Shown here: positions 33,003-41,252 of the stretch, piece by piece | How positions within the stretch are numbered: the first letter of the stretch is position 1 | Layout: each line of letters starts with the position of its first letter | Source: Devosia yakushimensis | GTDB taxonomy: Bacteria > Pseudomonadota > Alphaproteobacteria > Rhizobiales > Devosiaceae | Length of the DNA stretch: 64,000 bases | NCBI RefSeq assembly: GCF_030159855.1 | Contig: NZ_BSNG01000001.1 | Coordinates: 1,674,001 to 1,738,000, forward strand | Direction: 5' to 3' | Notes under the pieces: model-generated | The model's input: only the letters and a program-made list of their open reading frames with translations | Told to the model about the DNA's origin: nothing | The model's database searches: none | Made by a program: the position numbers and the translations under genes

Positions 33003-34588
33003 GTCTGTGCATCCAGAAAGTGACCCGATGGCGCTTGCGCGGCAGACGGCTCGCCCCGGCGAACGACAATTGAGCCGGCACGCAGGCCCGTGGCGGCCAG
33101 GGCGGTACGGAGTTCGGGCAATTCACTTTCAAGCAGCGCAGCGGTTTCGGGCTCACCCGCCCAGAGCATGATACCCGTCGCTCCGCCTCGCAACGATACC
33201 TGTGCCCCCACCTCACCCAGCGCTGGCAGGTTGAGCGCGAAGCGCATCTGCCAACCCGGCTCGTTCTCCTGCTCCCCACCGCTTCGTCCGTCGCGATGGA
33301 TTTGCATTTGCAGCAGCGTCTGATGATTTCCAACCAGCACCGGCAAGTCGAGGCTCCAGTCGCCCCCCTGCTTGCCGGTGGGGTCGGGCAAAGAGGCATG
33401 CTGGTGCAGCCTGATCCGCGACAAGGCCGCCTCGGTGAGGTCGAGAAGGATTTTTCCGGCTTCTTCGGCTGTGGTCGACGCCGGATCGATGCCGCCGGCT
33501 TCCTGCATGGCACGGGCGCGGAGCACACCACCGCGAACCGGGGGCGCCATAGGCGCCGGCTGCACGGGTGCGGCTTGCGAGCCCAGCCAGCTGGAAAGCG
33601 TTTGGCGCAGGGTCAGCAGCGCCGATTTCAGATCGGTCTGGGCTGGCGTCTGGCCGCTTTTCAGCGCCGTTTCCTGAAATATGCCCGAGGTTAGCACCGC
33701 CTTCTGTAGCATCGCCCCATCAATGGGCGTGTTCAGCGACACGCGTCCGGCCATTACCTGCTGGGCGGCGCGCGCCACCGGCTCGGGCAGCGTGACCTTC
33801 CCCGCAATGGACGCCAGGGCCGAGGTGAGCGCTGCCAAGCTGCCCTGTCGCTGCACCGAGGTCTGCACCATCTGCGCCAGCGCGCTCTCCGGCGTGGCGG
33901 GCGGCCGCGGCGGCGCGGATGGCACTGTGCCGGTTGAGGGCGGTGGAGCCATTTGTACGGTCGGTCCCGCCGCTACACGGCCCATATTGGCGGGCGTCGT
34001 TGCCTGCGGGTGCTGGGTAGGTGGCAAGGGAACAGGAACCGCCTGCTGCGGTGCCGCTGCAGACGGCGTAGCGGCTGCGTACGAGACCGTTGGCAACGTA
34101 GCCGCGGCCGGCTGTGCCGCCGGCAGTTGGGCCCGGAGCGGCGTAGATAACGCCTGCTGAACAGCCGGCTGCGGCGGCGTGGACATCAAAACTGTCTGTG
34201 GCGCGGCGACGGGCGGGAGGGATACAGGCATTTGCGCCGGCGCGCCCGTTGCCGGCTGTGGTGTTACGCTAGGCGTGGGAATGCCTGAAAGCGGAGCGCC
34301 GGTCTGCACGGGCTGTGGAGTGGCCGCGGCTGCTTGTTGCGGCTGGAGTATGAGGCGCAGTTGGCTACCACTGCCGGCCACTTCCATCTGCAGGACCGCG
34401 CCAGGCTTGACCGGAACCGGCAATACCAGATTCAGCAGGTGATCGCCGATTTGTACCTGCGTGCCGCCATTGGGCGCCGGGCCGATGACCTTGGCGGAAA
34501 TGACCTGTCCGGCCTGGAGGGCCAAAGCCTCGAGCGCGCCACCACGTGTGGGAACGGCCGGCGCCGGAAACTGCGAGGAAATAGGCAT
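32999..34588 (-). CDS. FliK-like (flagellar hook-length control) protein
   Basis: 529 residues. The N-terminal ~75 residues are ordered (LALQAGQVISAKVIGPAPNG). Residues ~90-270 are Pro/Gln/Ala/Thr-rich and flexible, as in molecular-ruler proteins. The C-terminal part (DLPVLVGNHQTLLQMQI to the end) matches the Flg_hook domain. ATG at 34588. Transcribed with the FlhB-C-like gene. No other flagellar gene is in the window, so the pair is an orphan locus. A role in hook or another export process is inferred. Confidence 0.78.
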   Translation of the reverse strand: MPISSQFPAPAVPTRGGALEALALQAGQVISAKVIGPAPNGGTQVQIGDHLLNLVLPVPVKPGAVLQMEVAGSGSQLRLILQPQQAAAATPQPVQTGAPLSGIPTPSVTPQPATGAPAQMPVSLPPVAAPQTVLMSTPPQPAVQQALSTPLRAQLPAAQPAAATLPTVSYAAATPSAAAPQQAVPVPLPPTQHPQATTPANMGRVAAGPTVQMAPPPSTGTVPSAPPRPPATPESALAQMVQTSVQRQGSLAALTSALASIAGKVTLPEPVARAAQQVMAGRVSLNTPIDGAMLQKAVLTSGIFQETALKSGQTPAQTDLKSALLTLRQTLSSWLGSQAAPVQPAPMAPPVRGGVLRARAMQEAGGIDPASTTAEEAGKILLDLTEAALSRIRLHQHASLPDPTGKQGGDWSLDLPVLVGNHQTLLQMQIHRDGRSGGEQENEPGWQMRFALNLPALGEVGAQVSLRGGATGIMLWAGEPETAALLESELPELRTALAATGLRAGSIVVRRGEPSAAQAPSGHFLDAQT

Positions 34589-34696
34589 GGACCGCCCGCG
34601 CCTCCGCCGCCCCATGCGGCCTGATGCGAGACCCTAGCAGAGGAATCGCAAAGCCGCAGTTAAATGGCACGGGCCGCTTAGCGATCGGTGAAGAGG

Positions 34697-35440
34697 CTAG
34701 TGCGGGCGGATATCGGTATAGTTCTTGGTGGCCGGCTTGCCGCGAAATGTGACCCAGAAAAAGTTGAGCGTGTAGGTGCCCGCAGTGCGGAATACGCCTT
34801 CCTGCTCAAGGCGGCGGCCCGAGGTCTTCATCTTGAGCGCGAAGGTCCATTTGACGCCACCAACCTTGGACAGGCGCACGGCGACATCGGTATCCTCGCC
34901 AAAGAATTCGATGGAGCGATCGTAGCCGCCAACCTGTTCCCAGGCGGCGCGCTTGAAGACGAAATTGCCCCCCTGCACCACTGAGCCGACCCGCAGGATG
35001 AAGCGGTTGAACACGTAGATCAGGTAGGTCAAGCCATAGAACATGCCCACCAGAATGCGGTTGAAGCGGCTCATGTCGTAATAGACATAGGGGCCGCTGA
35101 GGCAGACCAGCTTGGGGTCCTTGGCGAATTCGGACATCACGGTGTCGAGCCAGCCAGCCGGAACGACAGTATCGCTATCGATATTGGCAACCAGATCGAA
35201 CCCTTCGGTCGCGGCAAAGCCTGCGTCGCGGGCATTGACCAAGCCCTTTTTAGGTTCATCGACGACGCGGACGGTGGGAAAGCTGCGGGCGATTTCGCCG
35301 GTGCGGTCGGTCGAAGCATTGTTGACGACGACGATATCGGCATCGGCGCCCGAGCGCGCTATCTCATCAACTACCGATTGCAGGCATTTGCCGATCAGCG
35401 CTTCTTCATTATACGCCGGGATGACGAATGCCAGTTTCAT
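34697..35440 (-). CDS. glycosyltransferase family 2
   Basis: 247 residues, GT-A fold. VIPAYNEEALIGKCLQSV at the start, VVNNASTDRTGE (nucleotide-binding Asp), NIDSDTVVP as the DxD-like metal motif, then GGNFVFKRAAWEQVGGYD. One hydrophobic segment (LVGMFYGLTYLIYVFNRFIL) could associate with the membrane. Start at 35440 with GAGG upstream. Sugar donor and acceptor unknown; no polysaccharide cluster surrounds it. Confidence 0.88.
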   Translation of the reverse strand: MKLAFVIPAYNEEALIGKCLQSVVDEIARSGADADIVVVNNASTDRTGEIARSFPTVRVVDEPKKGLVNARDAGFAATEGFDLVANIDSDTVVPAGWLDTVMSEFAKDPKLVCLSGPYVYYDMSRFNRILVGMFYGLTYLIYVFNRFILRVGSVVQGGNFVFKRAAWEQVGGYDRSIEFFGEDTDVAVRLSKVGGVKWTFALKMKTSGRRLEQEGVFRTAGTYTLNFFWVTFRGKPATKNYTDIRPH

Positions 35441-35637
35441 GGATGCCTCGTGTTGGCGCGGCCGGGCCGCGGAAATCTGCCAATAGCCTCTACAGCGGGT
35501 TACGGCAATGTTTTCCGGCTCTTTGCACATCAGTCTGGCGCCATGGCACATTTCCCGGCCGGGAATTGTCTGCTATCGGTAATCTGTGTGCGGTGCAGAT
35601 TTACTTCCTCAGCTCAGGTTGACCGAAAGATCGCGCA

Positions 35638-36498
35638 ATGATCATCCGCAAAATACTGCATTGTTTTGTTGCATTGAGCATCGCCCTGCTCCTTATTGTC
35701 CCGGCTCATGCGGCGGGCGAAGGAACGGCCGTCGGCGTCAATCCGGACGCTGTGGCGCGGATCAGTTCGGCAGATCGCGTCCTCAAGGTTGGCAGCGACG
35801 TATCGGTGGGCGAGCTGATCGTTACCGGAGGCTCCGGCCAGGTTCAGATTGTCTTCCACGATGCCACGCGGCTGGTAGTTGGCCCGGGCAGCGCGCTGCT
35901 TATCGAAGATTATCTGCTGTCGGGTCCCAATAGTGTGCAGAAGCTGGCCGTCAACGCGCTGAGCGGCAGCTTCCGCTTTATTTCCGGCAATAGCCCCAAA
36001 TCGGCCTATTCGATCCAGACACCGACCGCAGCAATCGCCGTGCGCGGTACGGCCTTCGATCTGATCGTCACCCAACAGCAAACGCTGGTCATGCTCTATG
36101 AGGGCGCCTTGCAATTGTGCCGTGGCGGGGGCCGCTGCGTCCAGTTGGCGGAGCGCTGCGCCATTGGGTATTCCTCGTCTGGTGGGGTAGCCACGCTGTC
36201 GCTGCAGGACCCCCGGCGACCACAGGTGGTCGGGGGCTTCCGGTATTCGCGGATACAGCGGGCGCTATTGCCGAAGTTCCGGGTCGGCGGCGCCAATAGC
36301 TGTCAGAATGCCAACTCAAGCGGGGCCGAGTCGATCAATAGCCTGGGTGAGTCGCCGGACATGTCGGACGATGACGACAACACGCCCAATACTCCCACGA
36401 CGCCGACAACGCCCAATACACCGACAACACCCACCACGCCGACGAATCCGACTACGCCCACAACGCCAGGCGGGCCGAATTCGCCAACTGTGCCGTGA
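35638..36498 (+). CDS. FecR-domain secreted protein with Thr-Pro repeat tail
   Basis: 286 residues. Signal peptide (LHCFVALSIALLLIVPAHAA). A FecR-like beta domain follows: VGSDVSVGELIVTGGSGQVQ, SGSFRFISGN, and IQTPTAAIAVRGTAFDLIV. Four cysteines lie in the second half. The C-terminal ~50 residues are Asp-rich, then (N/T)TPTTP repeats, probably a cell-wall-spanning or extended linker. No sigma/anti-sigma partner is adjacent, so it is not a classical FecR signalling protein. Confidence 0.85.
   Translation: MIIRKILHCFVALSIALLLIVPAHAAGEGTAVGVNPDAVARISSADRVLKVGSDVSVGELIVTGGSGQVQIVFHDATRLVVGPGSALLIEDYLLSGPNSVQKLAVNALSGSFRFISGNSPKSAYSIQTPTAAIAVRGTAFDLIVTQQQTLVMLYEGALQLCRGGGRCVQLAERCAIGYSSSGGVATLSLQDPRRPQVVGGFRYSRIQRALLPKFRVGGANSCQNANSSGAESINSLGESPDMSDDDDNTPNTPTTPTTPNTPTTPTTPTNPTTPTTPGGPNSPTVP
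36379..36478 (+). repeat. low-complexity Asn/Thr-Pro coding repeat
   Basis: About 100 bases of degenerate ACx-CCx triplets encoding NTPNTPTTPTTP-type units at the end of the FecR gene. Prone to length change by slippage. Codons vary, so it is selected at protein level rather than a recent expansion. Confidence 0.75.
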
Positions 36499-36504
36499 GT
36501 GAAG

Positions 36505-37005
36505 TCAGCCGAGGAAGTCGCTCTTGCCGACCGGGACGCCGTTGTGCCGGAGGATGGCGTAGGCCGTGGTGACGTGGAAGAAGAAATTGGGCAAGGCGCG
36601 CTGCACAATATAGTCCTCGCCGGACAACGTGACATCGCCGCTGCGGAGCTTGAGCGTCACTGGTCTCGTATCGGAGCCATCGAGATCGGTCGGCTTGACG
36701 GTCGCCAACAGATCCAGCGTCTTGTTCAGGCGAGCGCGCAATTCGTCGAAGGTCGTTTCGTCGTCCGGCCATGACGGAACAGGCTGGCCGGCAAGGCGCG
36801 AGACACAGCCCTTGGCGTGGTCGGTCGCGATCTGAATCTGGCTGCGGAACGGCAGCATGTCAGGCGCCAGGCGGGATGTGACAAGCACGCCGGTATCGAA
36901 ATTGCGCTCGGCCGCATTGGCGTCGGCCTTGTCCATGATTGCCAGCAGATTGGTCAGCATGCGCGTAAAGAACGGCACCGTCATGCCGTACATCGAGATG
37001 GTCAT
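36505..37005 (-). CDS. DUF1993-family protein
   Basis: 166 residues. Starts MTISMYGMTVPFFTRMLTNL, then RLAPDMLPFRSQIQIATDHAKG, and ends GEDYIVQRALPNFFFHVTTA and GVPVGKSDFLG, all typical of DUF1993 (a DinB-like four-helix fold). Homologues are uncharacterised. Stop is 6 bp from the FecR stop (convergent). Confidence 0.9.
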   Translation of the reverse strand: MTISMYGMTVPFFTRMLTNLLAIMDKADANAAERNFDTGVLVTSRLAPDMLPFRSQIQIATDHAKGCVSRLAGQPVPSWPDDETTFDELRARLNKTLDLLATVKPTDLDGSDTRPVTLKLRSGDVTLSGEDYIVQRALPNFFFHVTTAYAILRHNGVPVGKSDFLG

Positions 37006-37110
37006 AGAAGTTATCCTGCTTGTCTCTTCCCGAAACGGGAACTTTCTTGTGCGCCAACCAATTTGGCGTGACAAGCTGGTAGCGTCATCGGCATGTTAGT
37101 TTGAGGAAGC

Positions 37111-37911
37111 ATGAGCAAGACGACCGACGAGGCCCCGGAGGGCCGCTTTACCCGGCTACGGTCGACCCTGCGTCTGCTCTATCACGGTCAGTCTGCCACG
37201 GCGCAGCGCTTCCAGGCTGCGGCGCTGATTGTCGATCTGGCGATTATCGTCTTTTTCATCGCCACGCCGCTGCTGCGCGACGACGCGTCATTCCTCTGGA
37301 TCGACTATTCGATCGCGGCCCTCCTGGCAGCCGACCTGATCGCGCGCGCCCTGGCATCTACCGACGTTTTGCGCTGGATGCGGCAATTCCCGGTTGTCAT
37401 CGACATTTTCATCCTGCTGACGCTGCTGGCGCCGACCTGGCTGGTCAATCTGGGCTTCCTGCGGATCATGCGGCTTTGGACGCTGACGCGGTCCAATACG
37501 TTCTGGCGGCCACTGCGCAAACATGGGCTCAGTTCATACCAGCCCACGGTTCAGGCGGTCATCAACCTGGCCGTGTTCCTGTTCGTTGTCACCGGCTTCG
37601 TCTACACCGCCTTTGTCAGTGAGGAATCCGGCATAGCCGGTTATATCGACGCGCTCTATTTCACGGTGGCCACCGTCACCACGACCGGATTCGGCGACAT
37701 CACCCTGCCGGGGCCGTGGGGTAAGCTGGCCTCGATTGTCATCATGATCATCGGCATATCGCTGTTCGTGCGCCTGGCCCAGTCGATCTTCCGGCCCTAC
37801 AAGGTGCATTTCCCCTGCCCGCAATGCGGGTTGCAGAAGCACGAACCGGATGCCGTCCATTGCAAGGCCTGCGGTCACATTCTCAATATTCCCGACCACG
37901 GCCACGACTAG
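37111..37911 (+). CDS. voltage-gated-type potassium channel with C-terminal zinc ribbon
   Basis: 266 residues. Five or six hydrophobic segments, an arginine-bearing S4-like stretch (LRIMRLWTLTRSNT) and the pore sequence TVATVTTTGFGDI (filter GFGD at 193-196). The C-terminus carries four cysteines (CPQC at 236-239, CKAC at 251-254) forming a predicted zinc ribbon, in place of the usual RCK/TrkA or cyclic-nucleotide domain. GFGD instead of GYGD still fits K+ channels. Stop overlaps the kinase gene stop by 4 bp. Confidence 0.87.
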   Translation: MSKTTDEAPEGRFTRLRSTLRLLYHGQSATAQRFQAAALIVDLAIIVFFIATPLLRDDASFLWIDYSIAALLAADLIARALASTDVLRWMRQFPVVIDIFILLTLLAPTWLVNLGFLRIMRLWTLTRSNTFWRPLRKHGLSSYQPTVQAVINLAVFLFVVTGFVYTAFVSEESGIAGYIDALYFTVATVTTTGFGDITLPGPWGKLASIVIMIIGISLFVRLAQSIFRPYKVHFPCPQCGLQKHEPDAVHCKACGHILNIPDHGHD

Positions 37912-40604
37912 CGAAGCACGGCCAGTCGCACACGGAAACAAGCCCCGGGAAGCGGTCCTGTCACAAGGTCGAGCGAGCCATTCATGCGGGCCACGATCTG
38001 CCGGCTGATGGCCAGACCCAGTCCGGCGCCGCTCTGGTCGGCGGCCCCACGCTGGCCGCGCGAGAACTTCTCGAAGATCAGTTTGCGTTCGGCCTTGGCT
38101 ATGCCGGGGCCGTTGTCGGCGATCTCGACCACATAGCTGCCAGCCCGGACTGCGGAGGTGACGTGCAATAGCGGGCGTTCGCTGTCGTTGTATTTCACGG
38201 CGTTGGAAATGACATTGATGAAGACCTGGCAGAGCCGGTCGCTGTCGCCCTCCACCATTGTCGGGCGCGCGCGGCCGCCGAATTCCACCCGCATGCCGCG
38301 CTGGCTCAGCAGCGCGCCGCAAACCGTCAGCGCCCGCTCCAATGCCGCTTCGGCATCGATGGGCACATTCTCCCAGGTACGTTCGCCGCGCTCGAGCGCG
38401 CTGAGGTCGAGGATTTCATCGAGCAACCGGGTTAGCCGCAGGCTTTCCTGATGGATGGTGGAGACGAAGCGATGGCGCTGCTGTTCGTCGAGCGCGCCCT
38501 GATCGAGCAGGATTTCGGAAAACGAACGGATCGAGGTCATGGGCGTGCGCACTTCGTGGCTCACCTGGCTCAGAAAATCGTCCTTCTGGCCATCGAGCAC
38601 GCGAAGCTGGGCATTGGCATCTTCAAGCTGGCGGGCCGTGGAGCGCAGTTCGGCCGAGGTTTTTTCCAATTGCTGGGAATATTCGATGACCTGCTGGGTT
38701 TCGTCGGCCATCTGCATGACCTCCTCCAGGGAGACCTCCACGCCCGACACCACCTTGGAGAGCATGACGTGAGCCGAGGCGGCGCCGATCGAACCCGCCA
38801 GTTCGCGTTCGAGCCGTCCGATGAATTCGGGCGAGGGATCGAGCATGGCCGGCGCTACGCCGCTTTCACGCGCGGCAGTCTCGAACAGGGCTGCGGCACG
38901 GCGTTCGCCCAGCACGCGTTCGGCCACGAAATAGAGATCGTTGGCTGTCGCCGCGCCGCGCATGAAGTTGCGCGGGGCCACGTTGCCGCGCCGGAACACA
39001 TCGACAAAGAGGTTGGCCTGGATACGCTCCAGCGTCGATTGGGTCGCCAGGAGCGAACCCACGATCAGGACGACGATGTTGATGGAGAGGCTCCACAGCA
39101 CCGCGTGGGTCAGCGGGTCGAAATCGTCCAATCCGAACAAGGCTTCCGGCCGCAACCACGAAATGCCCCATGGCCCCTCCAGCACCAGTTGGGCAACCTG
39201 CGGCGAGACAGAGGCGAAGGAAGGCAAGAAGCTGCTCCAGACCCAGATCACGAAGCCCGCCGCAATAGCGGCTGTCGCGGCCTTGAGTGAGGCGTCGCGC
39301 CAGAACAGGGCGGCGAGCACGGCGGGAAAGAACTGGGCAATGGCCGTGAAGGAAATCAGGCCGATGGGCGCGAGGGCATCGGAGTCGCGGGTGAAGAAGA
39401 AATAGAAGAAACCCAGCGACAGGATGAGCACGATGGAGAAGCGCCGCGCTACCAGCAGCAAATGGCTGACCCCCTGCCCGTCCCGGCCGCCGCTGGTGAA
39501 GCGCAGCACGATCGGCATGACGATATGGTTGGAGACCATGATCGAGAGCGCAATCGATTCCAGGATGATCATCGATGTCGCCGAGGAAAAGCCGCCGATA
39601 AAGGCGAAGAGCGCCAGCCCATCCTGCCCCGCCGCCATAGGTAGGGTCAGCGCGAACATGTCGGGATTGGCGCCGGCGGGCATCGTCGTCAGCCCATAAA
39701 GCGCGATGGGCAGGATGAAGATGCTCATCAGCATCATGTAGGCCGGAAAAGCCCAGCCGGCCACGCGCAGGTGATTTTCATTGGAGTTTTCGACCACCGT
39801 GACCTGGAACTGCCGCGGCAGGCAGACGATGGCGGCGATGGATAGGACGAGCGTCGTCACCCAGCGATCATTGAAGGTATTTTCGGTGTCGAGCGTAAAG
39901 CCGCGCGCGGCCGCATTGCTGAAGATCTCCTCGAAGCCCCCGCCGATAAAAACCACGAAAACGCCGACGGCAAGCAGCGCGGCGAGCTTCACCACGGCCT
40001 CGAAGGCAATGGCCGCCACGACGCCGTGATGCTGCTCCTTGGCATCGACATGCCGCGTGCCGAAGAGAATGGTGAAAAGCGCCATGGCCGCGGCAACACC
40101 CAGTGCGAGCCCCACATCGTCAATGCCAGCCAGGCTCCCCTGGCCGAATTCGGATGCGCCGGCAACCGCCTGAATCGATGATGTCACCGCCTTGAGCTGC
40201 AGGGCGATATAGGGTGCGATGCCGATTACGGCGATGCAGGTGACCAAGACGGCCAGGCGGCTCGATTTGCCGAAGCGGGACGAGAGCAGATCGGCGACCG
40301 AGGTGATGCGCTGCAGGTGGCTGATCCGCACCAGCCGCCGCAGCACGAAATACCAGCCAACAAAAACAATGGTCGGCCCCAGATAGATGGTGAGGAATTC
40401 GAGCCCGCTGCGCGCGGCGTTGCCCACGGCGCCATAGAAGGTCCAACTGGTGCAATAGACCGAGATGGAGAGCGTATAGACGGCGGGAGAATGGAGGAAG
40501 GACGACTTTCGCTCCCGGGCCCTCCGGTCGCCGAAAAAGGCGAGCACGAAAAGCAGGCCGACATAGGCCACGGCCGTTGCAATGACGAAATCGGCCGACA
40601 GCAT
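37908..40604 (-). CDS. sodium:solute symporter-like sensor histidine kinase (CbrA/PutP-kinase type)
   Basis: 898 residues. The first ~510 form a symporter-like membrane domain of about 13 helices (SVYCTSWTFYGAVGNAARSG). A linker coiled coil (EYSQQLEKTSAELRSTARQL) leads to HisKA with phospho-acceptor His683 (SQVSHEVRTPMTSIR) and a HATPase domain (VISNAVKYND, DNGPGIAKAE, GAGLGLAIS). Members such as CbrA couple solute sensing or uptake to carbon/nitrogen control. The ATG at 40604 shares a base with the stop of the small membrane gene, and a response regulator follows upstream, so all three form one operon. Confidence 0.9.
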   Translation of the reverse strand: MLSADFVIATAVAYVGLLFVLAFFGDRRARERKSSFLHSPAVYTLSISVYCTSWTFYGAVGNAARSGLEFLTIYLGPTIVFVGWYFVLRRLVRISHLQRITSVADLLSSRFGKSSRLAVLVTCIAVIGIAPYIALQLKAVTSSIQAVAGASEFGQGSLAGIDDVGLALGVAAAMALFTILFGTRHVDAKEQHHGVVAAIAFEAVVKLAALLAVGVFVVFIGGGFEEIFSNAAARGFTLDTENTFNDRWVTTLVLSIAAIVCLPRQFQVTVVENSNENHLRVAGWAFPAYMMLMSIFILPIALYGLTTMPAGANPDMFALTLPMAAGQDGLALFAFIGGFSSATSMIILESIALSIMVSNHIVMPIVLRFTSGGRDGQGVSHLLLVARRFSIVLILSLGFFYFFFTRDSDALAPIGLISFTAIAQFFPAVLAALFWRDASLKAATAAIAAGFVIWVWSSFLPSFASVSPQVAQLVLEGPWGISWLRPEALFGLDDFDPLTHAVLWSLSINIVVLIVGSLLATQSTLERIQANLFVDVFRRGNVAPRNFMRGAATANDLYFVAERVLGERRAAALFETAARESGVAPAMLDPSPEFIGRLERELAGSIGAASAHVMLSKVVSGVEVSLEEVMQMADETQQVIEYSQQLEKTSAELRSTARQLEDANAQLRVLDGQKDDFLSQVSHEVRTPMTSIRSFSEILLDQGALDEQQRHRFVSTIHQESLRLTRLLDEILDLSALERGERTWENVPIDAEAALERALTVCGALLSQRGMRVEFGGRARPTMVEGDSDRLCQVFINVISNAVKYNDSERPLLHVTSAVRAGSYVVEIADNGPGIAKAERKLIFEKFSRGQRGAADQSGAGLGLAISRQIVARMNGSLDLVTGPLPGACFRVRLAVLR

Positions 40605-40831
40605 CAGTCCGGCTCCTCGTCGCCAGTGCTGTCGCGCGGCATCCAATGGGTCAATATTGCCGTGCCCGCAATCACCAGCGCCCACCAGGCGAAAAGGTAG
40701 ATGACGACCTGCGGTACGCCGAAATGGCTGATCGGCTGGCCAAAGATATAGGTCAGCGGCGGCAGAATCAGCAGCGTGCCGAGCCCGGTCAGCACCAGCA
40801 TTGCCGCTTCGAGCCTACGCCGCTCGACCAT
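40604..40831 (-). CDS. small two-helix membrane protein of the symporter-kinase operon
   Basis: 75 residues, MVERRRLEAAMLVLTGLGTL onward, two hydrophobic segments with YIFGQPISHFGVPQVVIYLF between them, and an acidic tail (DSTGDEEPD). It resembles the small partner subunits encoded beside many sodium:solute symporters. Overlaps the response regulator by 17 bp and the kinase by 1 bp, so it is probably a membrane partner of the kinase's transport domain. Confidence 0.75.
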   Translation of the reverse strand: MVERRRLEAAMLVLTGLGTLLILPPLTYIFGQPISHFGVPQVVIYLFAWWALVIAGTAILTHWMPRDSTGDEEPD

Positions 40832-41198
40832 GATCGCCCAGCAATCGCCGCACCGCGCCGACCACATCGGCATTGGCATAGGGCTTGGTGACGAATTCGT
40901 TCGCCCCCAGTTCCTCGGCGATGCGCCTATCCTGTTGCTGGCCCTTGGCCGTCAGGATCAGCACTGGCAGCAGCCGGGTATCGGCATTGGCCCTGATCGT
41001 TTTGAGCACATCAAAGCCGCTGCGCTTGGGCAGCATGACATCGAGTACCAACACGCGCGGCTGCAGCCGACGTACGCCGTCGATCACGGCTTCGCCGTCG
41101 GTAACCGAGCCGATCGTCCAGCCGGCGCGCCGCAGAATGAAATCGAGCGATTCAAGAATGCTCGGCTCATCCTCGGCAATGAGTATGTCGATTGCCAA
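40815..41198 (-). CDS. single-domain response regulator (CheY-like)
   Basis: 127 residues: IDILIAEDE with acidic pair Glu9/Asp10, phospho-acceptor Asp53 (VLVLDVMLP), Thr83 and Lys105 (FVTKPY). No output domain, so it acts by protein contact or as phosphorelay intermediate for the neighbouring kinase. The start is a TTG at 41198, chosen because GAGGGGGGA lies 2-3 bp upstream and the family begins right there; the upstream extension to 41252 does not fit. Confidence 0.88.
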   Translation of the reverse strand: MAIDILIAEDEPSILESLDFILRRAGWTIGSVTDGEAVIDGVRRLQPRVLVLDVMLPKRSGFDVLKTIRANADTRLLPVLILTAKGQQQDRRIAEELGANEFVTKPYANADVVGAVRRLLGDHGRAA

Positions 41199-41252
41199 AA
41201 TCCCCCCTCGATCCGCAGTCTCCCCTCCGCGGATCGCTCCACTAAAGCGCAA

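Noticed and set aside
32730..34588. Part of a flagellar or type III secretion gene cluster
   Set aside because: No other flagellar or secretion gene lies within 30 kb on either side, so it is reported as an orphan pair.
36379..36478. Possible CRISPR or minisatellite
   Set aside because: Repeats are short degenerate coding triplets inside the FecR gene, without constant repeats and spacers.
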